Source of the DNA: Hyphomicrobiales bacterium
GTDB taxonomy: Bacteria > Pseudomonadota > Alphaproteobacteria > Rhizobiales > Rhizobiaceae
Length of the DNA stretch: 64,000 nt
Direction: 5' to 3'
Assembly: GCA_900471515.1 (NCBI GenBank)
Contig: UCFC01000048.1
Coordinates: forward strand, 123,688 to 187,687
The notes beneath the pieces are model-generated. The model was not told where the DNA came from. It saw only the letters and a program-made list of their open reading frames with translations, and ran no database searches. Made by a program: the position numbers and the translations under genes. Of this stretch, positions 51,154-59,677 are shown one piece after another (the stretch's first letter is position 1; every line of letters begins with the position of its first letter).

Positions 51154-52806
51154 ATGCAACAGGCAGATTTCGTCATCGTCGGCTCCGGCTCGGCAGGTTC
51201 GGCGCTCGCCTACCGGCTTTCGGAGGACGGCAGGAACACGGTCATCGTCATCGAGGCGGGCGGCTCGGATTTCGGGCCGTTCATCCAGATGCCGGCGGCG
51301 CTCGCCTGGCCGATGAGCATGAAGCGCTACAACTGGGGTTATCTTTCCGAACCGGAGCCGAACCTCAACAACCGGCGCATCACCGCGCCGCGCGGCAAGG
51401 TGATCGGCGGCTCCTCCTCCATCAACGGCATGGTCTATGTGCGCGGCCATGCGGAAGACTACAACCGGTGGGAAGAGCTCGGCGCCAACGGCTGGGCCTA
51501 TGCGGATGTGCTGCCCTATTTCAAGCGCATGGAGCATTCGCACGGCGGCGAGGATGGCTGGCGCGGAACCGAGGGGCCGCTGCATGTGCAGCGCGGCATC
51601 GTCAAGAACCCGCTCTTCCGCGCCTTCATCGATGCCGGCAAGCAGGCGGGCTTCGAGACGACCGAAGACTATAACGGCTCGAAGCAGGAAGGCTTCGGCC
51701 TGATGGAGCAGACCATCCATCGCGGCCGGCGCTGGTCGGCGGCAAGCGCCTATCTGAAGCCGGCGCTGAAACGGCCGAATGTCGAGCTTGTCAAAGGCTT
51801 TGCGCGCAGGGTCGTCATCGAGAACGATCGCGCGACAGGCGTCGAGATCGAGCGCGGCGGCGCGGTCGAGATCGTCAAGGCCAATCGCGAGGTGATCGTC
51901 TCGGCCTCCGCCTTCAATTCGCCGAAGCTCCTGATGCTGTCCGGCATCGGCCCCGGCGGGCATCTGCAGGACATGGGCATCGAGGTAAAGGCCGACCGGC
52001 CGGGCGTCGGCGCCAACCTGCAGGACCATATGGAATTCTATTTCCAGCAGGTCTCGACCAAGCCGGTGTCGCTCTATTCCTGGCTGCCCTGGTTCTGGCA
52101 GGGCGTGGCCGGCGCGCAGTGGCTGCTTTCCAAGCGCGGGCTCGGCGCTTCCAACCAGTTCGAAGCCTGCGCCTTCCTGCGATCCGCGCCGGGGCTGAAG
52201 CAGCCGGATATCCAGTACCATTTCCTGCCGGTCGCCATCAGCTATGACGGCAAGGCGGCGGCCAACACCCACGGCTTCCAGGTCCATGTCGGCTACAACC
52301 TGTCGAAATCGCGGGGCAACGTGACGCTGCGCTCGGCCGATCCGAAGGCCGATCCGGTGCTGCGCTTCAACTATATGAGCCATGCCGAGGACTGGGAGAA
52401 ATTCCGCCATTGCGTGCGCCTGACGCGCGAGATCTTCGGCCAGAAGGCCTTCGACCATTATCGCGGCCCGGAAATCCAGCCAGGCGAGAAGGTCCGGACG
52501 GACGAGGAGATCGACGCCTTCCTGCGCGAGCATCTGGAAAGCGCCTATCATCCCTGCGGCACCTGCCGCATGGGGGCGAAGGACGATCCGATGGCGGTGG
52601 TCGATCCCGATACGCGGGTGATCGGCGTCGACGGCCTGCGGGTCGCCGACAGCTCGATCTTCCCGCACGTCACCTACGGCAATCTCAACGGCCCGTCGAT
52701 CATGACCGGCGAGAAGGCCGCCGACCATATTCTCGGCAAGCAGCCGCTCGCCCGCTCCAACCAGGAGCCGTGGGCCAATCTGCGCGCGGCGGTGAGCGAC
52801 CGGTAG
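51154..52806 (+). CDS. betA: Choline dehydrogenase
   Basis: A 550-residue flavoprotein of the GMC oxidoreductase family that oxidises choline to betaine aldehyde. The FAD-binding motif G-S-G-S-A-G-S-A begins at residue 10; the GMC signature P-R-G-K-V-I-G-G-S-S-S-I-N-G is near 81-94; the catalytic His466 (Y-H-P-C-G-T) and Asn512 (N-L-N-G-P-S) pair is present. AAGGGAA lies 6 bases before the ATG. It is the last gene of betIBA; betC (choline sulfatase), often present between betI and betB in rhizobia, is missing. A 12-bp hairpin follows directly after the stop. Confidence 0.95.
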   Translation: MQQADFVIVGSGSAGSALAYRLSEDGRNTVIVIEAGGSDFGPFIQMPAALAWPMSMKRYNWGYLSEPEPNLNNRRITAPRGKVIGGSSSINGMVYVRGHAEDYNRWEELGANGWAYADVLPYFKRMEHSHGGEDGWRGTEGPLHVQRGIVKNPLFRAFIDAGKQAGFETTEDYNGSKQEGFGLMEQTIHRGRRWSAASAYLKPALKRPNVELVKGFARRVVIENDRATGVEIERGGAVEIVKANREVIVSASAFNSPKLLMLSGIGPGGHLQDMGIEVKADRPGVGANLQDHMEFYFQQVSTKPVSLYSWLPWFWQGVAGAQWLLSKRGLGASNQFEACAFLRSAPGLKQPDIQYHFLPVAISYDGKAAANTHGFQVHVGYNLSKSRGNVTLRSADPKADPVLRFNYMSHAEDWEKFRHCVRLTREIFGQKAFDHYRGPEIQPGEKVRTDEEIDAFLREHLESAYHPCGTCRMGAKDDPMAVVDPDTRVIGVDGLRVADSSIFPHVTYGNLNGPSIMTGEKAADHILGKQPLARSNQEPWANLRAAVSDR

Positions 52807-52807
52807 A

Positions 52808-52840
52808 GCATTTCCGGCGAGGATCGAACGCCGGAAATGC
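52808..52840 (+). terminator. Terminator of betIBA
   Basis: GCATTTCCGGCG and CGCCGGAAATGC form a perfect 12-bp stem with a 9-base loop, starting one base after the betA stop; a CCTATCTCTTTGTTTT tail follows. It is the left module of a composite repeat. Confidence 0.75.
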
Positions 52841-52902
52841 CCTATCTCTTTGTTTTCAAGCAATTCCGGACGCAAACCGTTTCACACTTTTGCTGGAATT
52901 GC
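52808..52902. repeat. Composite palindromic element, copy 2
   Basis: Left hairpin (52808-52840), T-rich link with TTGTTTTC, and right hairpin with GCAATTCC (52860) and GGAATTGC (52895-52902) arms. Same build as at 12894-12987 and 61240-61336, again in a convergent gene gap. Confidence 0.8.
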
Positions 52903-53018
52903 TGTCGTCAGTGGTAATCTTCTTCGCGCTGATGACGGGCGGCGAGCACGAGCGATGCAATATGGCCGATCGGCATGTCATGTTCAACGGCGGGCTTGGG
53001 GAAAGAAGTGGCCTCGGC

Positions 53019-53489
53019 TCAGAGAAAGCCGATCCAGCGGCCGGCCACGACGGCTGCGATCCATATCGCTGCCGAAAGAGCCGCGGAAAAGCGGACGGCC
53101 GGGCGGACGAGGCCGAGCGTGATTGCGGTTCGCCACCCCTGCCCCATGTGGACGGCAAGCACGTTGAGGAGGCCGAAGGCGATCAGGCCGAGCTTGGCGA
53201 GGAAGGCCGGATTTGCGACATATTGGACCGGCCGCACGCTGAAGAGGCAGAAGCCGGTGAGCAGGGCCAGGGCGAGGCCGAAGCCGGCCGAGCGGGACAG
53301 GAACGGGGCGACGACCGGCACCGGCACCTTGCCGAAGAAGCCGGCAAGCCGCAGATCGAGCGGCAGGATGGCGCCGACCAGAAGGCCGATCGCCAGGATA
53401 TGGGCGGCATTGACGAACATGTAGAGCGTCGCGGAACGCCTGAGCCCGACCGCGAGCGTGGTGGCCGACAGCCATTCGAGAAGCTCCAT
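53019..53489 (-). CDS. Small membrane protein (DUF6644-like)
   Basis: A 156-residue protein with about four transmembrane helices; N-A-A-H-I-L-A-I-G near 28-36 and a H-M-G-Q-G-W segment near 113-118 contain histidines that could bind heme or metal within the membrane. It resembles proteins named DUF6644. No good ribosome-binding site precedes the ATG at 53489; it begins 10 bases after the stop of the DUF6152-like gene, so it is probably translated by coupling. Confidence 0.7.
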   Translation of the reverse strand: MELLEWLSATTLAVGLRRSATLYMFVNAAHILAIGLLVGAILPLDLRLAGFFGKVPVPVVAPFLSRSAGFGLALALLTGFCLFSVRPVQYVANPAFLAKLGLIAFGLLNVLAVHMGQGWRTAITLGLVRPAVRFSAALSAAIWIAAVVAGRWIGFL

Positions 53490-53499
53490 GACGCGGGCG

Positions 53500-53886
53500 T
53501 CAGTTCGTGCGGATGCGTTCCGGATAAATGTCGTAGCGCTTTTCACCGATGGTGATGCGCACCGCCTTCATGCGCTTCTCGTTGCGATCCAGCGAGCGGT
53601 TTCCGAGCGCGACGACCTGATCGCCGGGCTTTGCGACACCTTCCACGAAGCCTGCGCGCTCCGTCTGGCGCGGATTGCCGAGCTCGACGCGCCAGACGCC
53701 GTCATCGGCGGTTGCGACGTCGAGGGTCGGATGCGGCCCGCCCATGGATATCTGCCGGATGGTGCCGCGAAGCTCGATCTGGTCGGCTTCCGCCCAGGAC
53801 CAGCCGTGATGCGCCACGGCACCGGTTGCGCATGCCACCGAGAGCATGGCGGCCGCCAGCGCCCGTTTTCCCGAAAGTACAGACAT
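53500..53886 (-). CDS. Exported DUF6152-like protein
   Basis: A 128-residue periplasmic protein with a signal peptide (M-S-V-L-S-G-K-R-A-L-A-A-A-M, cleavage after A-V-A) and a mature start H-H-G-W-S-W-A. The body is a small beta-barrel-like domain with D-Q-I-E-L-R-G-T-I and P-H-P-T-L-D. DUF6152 proteins are often beside cytochrome- or metal-related membrane proteins; the His pair at the mature N-terminus (about 26-27) may bind copper. GGGAG lies 7 bases before the ATG. It is the first gene of a two-gene operon with the DUF6644-like protein. Confidence 0.75.
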   Translation of the reverse strand: MSVLSGKRALAAAMLSVACATGAVAHHGWSWAEADQIELRGTIRQISMGGPHPTLDVATADDGVWRVELGNPRQTERAGFVEGVAKPGDQVVALGNRSLDRNEKRMKAVRITIGEKRYDIYPERIRTN

Positions 53887-53987
53887 GATGTTCTCCCTAC
53901 CCGAATGCACGGACAGGTGGAGCATCGCCGGCATATGAAAAGGACACTCACCGATTTTTGAAGACCGGTGAGTGGGAGGAAAACGCA

Positions 53988-54434
53988 TCAGGCGAGCAGG
54001 CGTGTGACTTCCGCGCCCTGCTTGCTGCCGACGGCGTCGGCGATCGTGGTGGAGAAGAGGACCTTGCGGGTGGCGTCCGCCACCCTGGCGAAGACATGGC
54101 GGATTTCGCAGGTCTGCTCGCCGTCGCAATCGTCGCATTTGCGGTAGGCGGTGATCGACAGGCACGGCAGCGGCGCGATGGGGCCGTCGATGATGCGCAA
54201 GATCTCGCCGAAGGTGATGCTGTGGGCCGGCTTGAGGAGCAGGTAGCCGCCCTGCTTGCCGCGACGGCTGACGACGATGCCGTGATGCTTGAGGTCGAGC
54301 AGGATCTGTTCCAGAAACTTCTTCGGGATCTTCTGCTGCACGGCAATGTCGGAAATCATGACGGGTTCGTCGGCCGCGGCTTCCGCCAGAACCGTCAGCG
54401 CCCGCAGCGCATATTTTGCCTTTTGCGTAATCAT
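53988..54434 (-). CDS. Rrf2 family regulator with cysteine cluster
   Basis: A 148-residue Rrf2 protein. The winged helix (about 1-65) is followed by cysteines at 91, 100, 103 and 109 (C-D-D-C-D-G-E-Q-T-C), the region that in IscR- and RirA-type members binds an Fe-S cluster. It is divergent from cysH-cysD-cysN, and rhizobia commonly carry an Rrf2 regulator there, so it probably senses sulfur status and controls the cys operon. The start ATG at 54434 lacks a strong site; an earlier frame to 54557 has no better support. Confidence 0.85.
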   Translation of the reverse strand: MITQKAKYALRALTVLAEAAADEPVMISDIAVQQKIPKKFLEQILLDLKHHGIVVSRRGKQGGYLLLKPAHSITFGEILRIIDGPIAPLPCLSITAYRKCDDCDGEQTCEIRHVFARVADATRKVLFSTTIADAVGSKQGAEVTRLLA

Positions 54435-54854
54435 CTCGGACCGTCGACACACACAGAGCGGTGTCGAATCCCGACATCGCCAAGAAAGCTGATTGCCTCT
54501 ATTGCACGGCCAGCATGAACGGAATTTGAACGCGCTGGAAAAAGCCTTGAGAGACAAGTGTTTTGGCCCTGTTTTTAACCCTCGGCCAACAGTTCGAATT
54601 TTACCTCAAAAAACGGCAATTTTCACCATTGCCGCCATCACTTCCGATTTCCAGTTGACAGGCGCCGTGTAACACTACTATTTCTATAGACATTAAGTTC
54701 GAGGCGCCATTCCGGCGTCGGCGGCTGCTTTTCTGCATTGCGGCAGGATGGGAGAGATATTTGCTCCGTCAGGCAGTCCTTTCGAAATCCCTTTTTCTGT
54801 CCGATCCGTCCTTCAGCTGCAATACTCCGGCCAACATCAAGGACAGGACCCCCC
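54435..54854. other. Rrf2-cysH intergenic region
   Basis: 420 bases. The left half (54435-54640) is moderately AT-rich and shows no gene. A promoter candidate lies at 54655-54683. The right part (54690-54854) is a transcribed leader with a 36-codon ORF (54748-54858) that ends in an ATGA overlap with cysH; it has no well-spaced ribosome-binding site. Confidence 0.5.
54655..54690 (+). promoter_or_regulatory. Candidate cysHDN promoter and operator
   Basis: TTGACA (54655-54660) is a perfect -35 hexamer; TACTAT (54676-54681, spacing 15) or CTATTT (spacing 17) could be the -10. The overlapping TATTTCTATAGACATTA contains the palindrome TCTATAGA and may be bound by the divergent Rrf2 protein. Transcription would start near 54690. 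Confidence 0.5.
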
Positions 54855-55598
54855 ATGACTGTTATCAATCCGATCGAAGAAGCCGAGGCTTTGGCTGAAA
54901 AGCTGGCGGGCCTCGACCTCGCGGGCCGGCTTTCCTTCGTCGCCGGCCTTGGCGGGCGCGTGGTCTTCACCACCTCGCTCGGCATCGAAGACCAGGTCAT
55001 CACCGCGGAAATCGGCACGCATCGCCTGCCGATCGACGTGGTGACGCTGCAGACCGGCCGGCTTTTCCCCGAGACCCTGGCGCTGATCGACGAGACCGAG
55101 AGCCAGTACGACATCCATATCGCCCGCTACGAACCGGAGCAGGCCGATATCGACGCCTATGCGGCCAAATACGGCATGAACGGTTTCTACGAGAGCGTCG
55201 AAGCCAGACATGCCTGTTGTGGCGTGCGCAAGCTGAAGCCGCTTGCGCGGGCGCTGGCAGGCGCCACCATCTGGATCACCGGCCTGCGCCGGGGCCAATC
55301 GGCCAACCGCGCCGAGACGCCCTTTGCCGAATATGACGCCGAGCGGCACCTGCTGAAGGTCAACCCGCTGGCCGACTGGGATATCGAAACGATCAAGGCC
55401 TTCGTCGCCGACAATAGCGTGCCGGTCAATCCGCTGCATGCCCGCGGTTATCCCTCGATCGGCTGCGAACCCTGCACCCGCGCCATCAAGCCCGGCGAGC
55501 CGGAACGTGCCGGCCGCTGGTGGTGGGAACAGGACGAGAAGCGCGAATGCGGTCTGCATGTCGCCGAAGAGGCGGCCGCGATCGCCGTGCAGCAATAG
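54855..55598 (+). CDS. cysH: Phosphoadenylyl/adenylyl-sulfate reductase, APS type
   Basis: A 247-residue reductase that turns activated sulfate into sulfite with thioredoxin or glutathione. The Fe-S ligand motifs are present: C-C-G at 121-123 and C-E-P-C at 204-207, which mark the adenylyl-sulfate (APS) reductase branch rather than the PAPS-only enterobacterial CysH. Residues S-L-G-I-E-D (near 39-44) are the P-loop-like element. First gene of cysH-cysD-cysN. No cysC-like APS kinase follows, consistent with direct APS reduction. Confidence 0.95.
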   Translation: MTVINPIEEAEALAEKLAGLDLAGRLSFVAGLGGRVVFTTSLGIEDQVITAEIGTHRLPIDVVTLQTGRLFPETLALIDETESQYDIHIARYEPEQADIDAYAAKYGMNGFYESVEARHACCGVRKLKPLARALAGATIWITGLRRGQSANRAETPFAEYDAERHLLKVNPLADWDIETIKAFVADNSVPVNPLHARGYPSIGCEPCTRAIKPGEPERAGRWWWEQDEKRECGLHVAEEAAAIAVQQ

Positions 55599-55615
55599 GA
55601 AGTCTGGAGTACGAA

Positions 55616-56569
55616 ATGGCCGATACCCGTCAGGATACGGAACTGACCAACCCGCAGAGCGCCAAGCCGCCGCTCGACCCGCATCTGAAGGCACTGGAAA
55701 ACGAAGCGATCCACATCTTCCGCGAAGTTGCCGCCGAATTCGAGCGTCCCGTCATGCTCTATTCGATCGGCAAGGATTCCTCCGTGCTGCTGCACCTTGC
55801 CCGCAAGGCCTTCTATCCCGGCCGCGTGCCCTTCCCGCTGCTGCACGTCAACACCGGCTGGAAGTTCGCGGAGATGATTACCTTCCGCGACGAGATCGTG
55901 AAGAAATACGATCTCGACCTGATCGAGCACATCAATCCGCGCGGTGCGGCCGAAAACATCACGCCCTTCACCTATGGCTCGGCCCGCTACACGGACGTGA
56001 TGAAGACGGAAGCGCTGCGCAACGCGCTCGATGCCGGCCAGTTCGACGCGGCCTTCGGCGGCGCGCGGCGCGACGAGGAAGCCTCGCGCGCCAAGGAGCG
56101 CATCTATTCCTTCCGCACGCCCGACCATCGCTGGGACCCGCGCAACCAGCGCCCGGAACTCTGGAACATCTATAACGGCCAGATCCGCAAGGGCGAGAGC
56201 GTGCGCGTCTTCCCGCTGTCCAACTGGACCGAGGTCGATATCTGGCGTTACATCCAGGCCGAGGAAATCCCGATCGTGCCGCTCTATTTCGCCGCCAAGC
56301 GCCCCTATGTGGAACGCGACGGCATGATGATCGCCGCGTCCGATCCGCGTCTGGAGCTGCTGCCTGGCGAAACGAAGCAGGAAGATTTCATTCGCTTCCG
56401 CACGCTCGGCTGCTTCCCGCTGACCGGCGCGATCCGTTCGAACGCCACCACCCTCGAAGACATTATCGCGGAACTGGAAATCGCCACGGTTTCCGAGCGC
56501 CAGGGCCGCGCCATCGACCGCGACCAGTCCGGCTCCATGGAAAAGAAGAAGCGTGAAGGATATTTCTGA
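55616..56569 (+). CDS. cysD: Sulfate adenylyltransferase subunit 2
   Basis: A 317-residue ATP sulfurylase catalytic subunit. The PP-motif S-I-G-K-D-S-S-V (about 50-57) and conserved R-R-D-E-E-A-S-R-A-K-E-R-I-Y-S-F-R near 148-165 identify it. With CysN it forms APS from ATP and sulfate. GGAG lies 7 bases before the ATG; it starts 17 bases after cysH and ends one base before cysN. Confidence 0.96.
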   Translation: MADTRQDTELTNPQSAKPPLDPHLKALENEAIHIFREVAAEFERPVMLYSIGKDSSVLLHLARKAFYPGRVPFPLLHVNTGWKFAEMITFRDEIVKKYDLDLIEHINPRGAAENITPFTYGSARYTDVMKTEALRNALDAGQFDAAFGGARRDEEASRAKERIYSFRTPDHRWDPRNQRPELWNIYNGQIRKGESVRVFPLSNWTEVDIWRYIQAEEIPIVPLYFAAKRPYVERDGMMIAASDPRLELLPGETKQEDFIRFRTLGCFPLTGAIRSNATTLEDIIAELEIATVSERQGRAIDRDQSGSMEKKKREGYF

Positions 56570-56570
56570 G

Positions 56571-58055
56571 ATGACCGCAGCCGTTCCCGCAACCGCCGTC
56601 GCCGTGCCCGCCGCCGAGCCGCTGAAGGCCGTGCGCGACTCGCGCCCGTTGCGCCTCATCACCTGCGGCAGCGTCGATGACGGCAAGTCCACCCTGATCG
56701 GCCGCCTGCTCTGGGACACCAAGGCCGTCAAGGAAGACCAGGCGGCAACGCTTCGCCGCGATTCCACCGGCAAGCAGAACGACCTCGGCCTGCCCGATTT
56801 CGCGCTGCTGCTCGACGGCCTGCAGGCCGAGCGCGAGCAGGGCATCACCATCGATGTCGCCTACCGCTATTTCTCGACCGACCAGCGCTCTTTCATCGTG
56901 GCCGACACGCCCGGCCACGAGCAGTACACCCGCAACATGGCGACCGGCGCATCCACCGCCGATCTCGCCGTGTTGCTGGTGGATGCTCGCGCCGGCATCC
57001 TCGAGCAGACGCGCCGCCATGCCACGATCGCCTCGCTGCTCGGCATCAAGCAGTTCGTGCTCGCCGTCAACAAGATCGACCTGACGAACTACGACCGCGC
57101 CGGCTTCGACAAGATCAGCCACGAGTTCAAGGAATTCGCGCTGTCGCTGGGTGTCAAGCAGATCACCGCAATCCCGATGTCGGCGCTGAAGGGCGAAAAC
57201 GTCGTCTATTCCGGTCAGGCCGCCATGCCCTGGTACAATGGCCCGACGCTGGTCGAGACGCTGGAACACGCAACCGTGCGCTCCGGCCAGACGACCGGTT
57301 TCCGCCTCTCGGTCCAGCGCGTCTCGCGCCCCGGCGAAAGCTTCCGCGGCTATCAGGGCACGGTTGCCGGCGGCTCCGTCAAGCCGGGCGACAGCGTCAT
57401 GATCCTGCCTTCGGGCATGGTCGCCAACGTCACCAAGATCGTCACCTTCGACCTCGTGCGCAACGCCGCCGTTGCCGGCGATGCGATCACGCTCGTTCTC
57501 GACCGTCAGGTGGACGTCGCCCGCGGCGACATGATCGTTTCGATCGACAGCCAGCCGCAGACCGGCCTCTCCTTCGACGCGCAGGTCGTTGCCCTGCAGC
57601 CCGAGGGCATCGAAGCCGGCAAGCGCTACTGGCTGAAGAGCGGCTCGCGCCGCCAGCGTGTCCAGGTCGAGCCCGTCAGCCAGCTGGAACTGAAGACCGG
57701 CACATGGAATTCCGCCCAGCGGCTCTACATGAACGCGATCGGCAAGGTGCGCCTGGTATTCGACGAGGCGGCGATCTTCGATCCCTACGAGCAGAACCGC
57801 GCCACCGGCTCCTTCATCCTGATCGACCCGGAGACAAACAATACCGTCGCCGGCGGCATGGTGACCGGCAAGCGCGCCGAAATCAGCGGCCTGCATGGCA
57901 ACGACGCCCGCGTGATCCTGTCGCTGCCGGCCGACCTTGCCGAGCAGATCATGGCAAGCGAGCTCTTCGCCAACCGCCGCCACGAGGCGGAGGTGCGCCG
58001 CATGACGGCCTCGGAAGCGGCCGAGCTCTGGTCGAGCGCGGCAAGCGACATCTGA
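56571..58055 (+). CDS. cysN: Sulfate adenylyltransferase subunit 1 (GTPase)
   Basis: A 494-residue elongation-factor-like GTPase that drives APS synthesis in the CysDN complex. G1 motif G-S-V-D-D-G-K-S-T is at 33-41, D-T-P-G-H at 112-116 and N-K-I-D at 167-170; two beta-barrel domains follow. The protein ends after domain 3, so it is not fused to an APS kinase, unlike CysNC/NodQ. AAGGA stands 10 bases before ATG 56571; an in-frame GTG at 56553 would add six residues. A hairpin follows. Confidence 0.95.
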   Translation: MTAAVPATAVAVPAAEPLKAVRDSRPLRLITCGSVDDGKSTLIGRLLWDTKAVKEDQAATLRRDSTGKQNDLGLPDFALLLDGLQAEREQGITIDVAYRYFSTDQRSFIVADTPGHEQYTRNMATGASTADLAVLLVDARAGILEQTRRHATIASLLGIKQFVLAVNKIDLTNYDRAGFDKISHEFKEFALSLGVKQITAIPMSALKGENVVYSGQAAMPWYNGPTLVETLEHATVRSGQTTGFRLSVQRVSRPGESFRGYQGTVAGGSVKPGDSVMILPSGMVANVTKIVTFDLVRNAAVAGDAITLVLDRQVDVARGDMIVSIDSQPQTGLSFDAQVVALQPEGIEAGKRYWLKSGSRRQRVQVEPVSQLELKTGTWNSAQRLYMNAIGKVRLVFDEAAIFDPYEQNRATGSFILIDPETNNTVAGGMVTGKRAEISGLHGNDARVILSLPADLAEQIMASELFANRRHEAEVRRMTASEAAELWSSAASDI

Positions 58056-58072
58056 GACAGGCGATATCTGGG

Positions 58073-58096
58073 AAAAGGGGCCGGTCGGTCCCTTTT
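58073..58096 (+). terminator. Terminator of cysHDN
   Basis: AAAAGGGGCC and GGTCCCTTTT form a 10-bp stem with one wobble and a GGTC loop, followed by CGTTTCC, 17 bases after the cysN stop. The symmetrical A and T runs would let it work for the convergent LacI gene too. Confidence 0.75.
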
Positions 58097-58106
58097 CGTT
58101 TCCGCC

Positions 58107-59171
58107 TCACTGTTTCGGTGCGACGCGCGTCGAACCGCGCTCGATGATCGAAAAGCCGATATCGACCCGCTGCTCTTTCGGCGCCTCGTCCCGGATGGCG
58201 CGCAGCAGCATGTCGGCGGCGCGGTGGCCGATATCGTGGCGGGGAACATGCACCGTCGTCAGCGACGGCGAGGTGAACTCGGCGAACTCGAGATCGTTGA
58301 AGCCGCAGATGCCGAAATCGTCGGGCACGCGGATGCCGCGGGCGTTGCATTCGATCAGCGCGCCGAGGGCGAGATCGTCGCTCTGCGCCAGGACGGCATC
58401 GAGATCCGCCACCCGTTCCAGAAGCTCGACGAAGAGGTGCCGCCCGAGGCCGATGCTGGTGGAGCCGTCCTGTCCATGCGTCAGGGACGCATCGTCAAGG
58501 CCGGCCTGCCGCATGGCTTCCTCATAGCCCGAGCGGCAGCGGCGCGAACGGATATCGGTGCGCCCGCCGATGAAACCGATCCGCCTGTAGCCTTTAGACA
58601 AGAGGAAACGGGTCGCGGCGGCCGTTGCGACATGATGCGACATGCCGACAAGCAGGGTTTCCGGCGGCTGGCTGAGATCGGCGACATGGGCGACCGGAAC
58701 GGCGGCCGTCTCCATCAGCAGCGCAAGCCCGTCGTAATATTCCGCGTTGACGAGGATGATGCCTGCCGGCTTCTGCGACAGGAAGGATTTGAACTGGTCG
58801 ATCTCCTGGCCGGCATCGCTCAGCGTATGGGCATATTGCACGCGCAGATCGGTGGCGCGCAGCCGCTCCTCTATGCCCATCATCACGCCGGTGAAGCAGG
58901 GATGGTGCAGCGACGGCGTGATGACGCCGACGATGCCGCTGTGGCGGCCGGCAAGCGCGCGGGCGGCGAGATTGGGAATGTAGCCCATCTCCTCGACGGT
59001 GCGCAGGATGACTTCGCGCAGCTCTTCGGAGACGATATCCGGGTTGCGGAGCGCGCGCGAGATGGTGATCGGGCTGACCCCCACCCGCTTTGCGACATCA
59101 CTCAACTTTACATGGGAACCGCGCTTCTTTTCCCGCCCCGGCTTCACTGAATCCCTCATCACTTCCCGCAT
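58107..59171 (-). CDS. LacI family transcriptional regulator
   Basis: A 354-residue LacI/GalR protein with the HTH at about 22-45 (L-S-D-V-A-K-R-V-G-V-S-P-I-T-I-S-R-A-L-R-N-P), hinge helix to about 78 and a periplasmic-binding-like effector domain (about 80-350). The sequence resembles the GntR (gluconate) branch of LacI regulators, but the ligand is unproven. The ATG at 59171 has GGCGAGG 8 bases upstream; a second ATG at 59159 is possible. No sugar operon is adjacent, so its targets are elsewhere. Confidence 0.87.
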   Translation of the reverse strand: MREVMRDSVKPGREKKRGSHVKLSDVAKRVGVSPITISRALRNPDIVSEELREVILRTVEEMGYIPNLAARALAGRHSGIVGVITPSLHHPCFTGVMMGIEERLRATDLRVQYAHTLSDAGQEIDQFKSFLSQKPAGIILVNAEYYDGLALLMETAAVPVAHVADLSQPPETLLVGMSHHVATAAATRFLLSKGYRRIGFIGGRTDIRSRRCRSGYEEAMRQAGLDDASLTHGQDGSTSIGLGRHLFVELLERVADLDAVLAQSDDLALGALIECNARGIRVPDDFGICGFNDLEFAEFTSPSLTTVHVPRHDIGHRAADMLLRAIRDEAPKEQRVDIGFSIIERGSTRVAPKQ

Positions 59172-59677
59172 ACGGCGAGCCTCGCCCCCCGACGATTCGC
59201 AGTTTCACTTTTTTGAAGAAAATTTAATTTAGAGTCCACTAACATTTCAATGCCCAATTTCAACCAAAACTTGAAAGCATGAACAAACGTCGCGAATTGT
59301 CCGGGCTGCTACGCAGCGCGCAGGCCGGCGGATCACAGAAAAGTGGAATATATTTTACTGTTGCGGCGCTCCGCGAAGCGGACAACAGGCAACGCCGGCA
59401 AGATTGCGGCAATGCTTGGTCAGCCAAGATTAAATTATAGTAATGTCTTACATTACCGTAATACAAACATGATCAATGTTTAATTTGTAAATCCCGCGGA
59501 ACGGATCATATAGGTATCAAGCGCCAGTTCTTCCAGATCGCAGTATTCGTCGCATCATACAGACGAAATCAAAGTAATCAACGGCAATAACCGGCGATAA
59601 TACTCACCGACGCCATGGTCCACGGCATGGAACCAAGACGCCATTCAATGCCAACGCTCTCGCAAGGGACTTCCACC
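59172..59677. other. AT-rich intergenic region between LacI and degP genes
   Basis: 506 bases, clearly more AT-rich than the surroundings. It holds the palindrome GTAATG-TCTTA-CATTAC at 59440-59456 and a small hairpin CTTGG-TCAG-CCAAG at 59415-59428. It must contain the promoters of the LacI gene (minus) and degP (plus), but none can be placed with confidence. No ORF with a proper start was found. Confidence 0.5.
59440..59456. promoter_or_regulatory. 17-bp palindrome upstream of degP
   Basis: GTAATG-TCTTA-CATTAC, perfect 6-bp arms with a 5-base centre, 222 bases before degP and 269 before the LacI start. Possible operator for a regulator of either gene. Confidence 0.4.

Noticed and set aside
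50950..52875. 641-codon open frame on the minus strand
   Set aside because: Antisense to betA, which has all GMC motifs.
54591..54600. tRNA T-loop-like GTTCGAATTTT
   Set aside because: No acceptor or anticodon stems around it; no tRNA can be folded.
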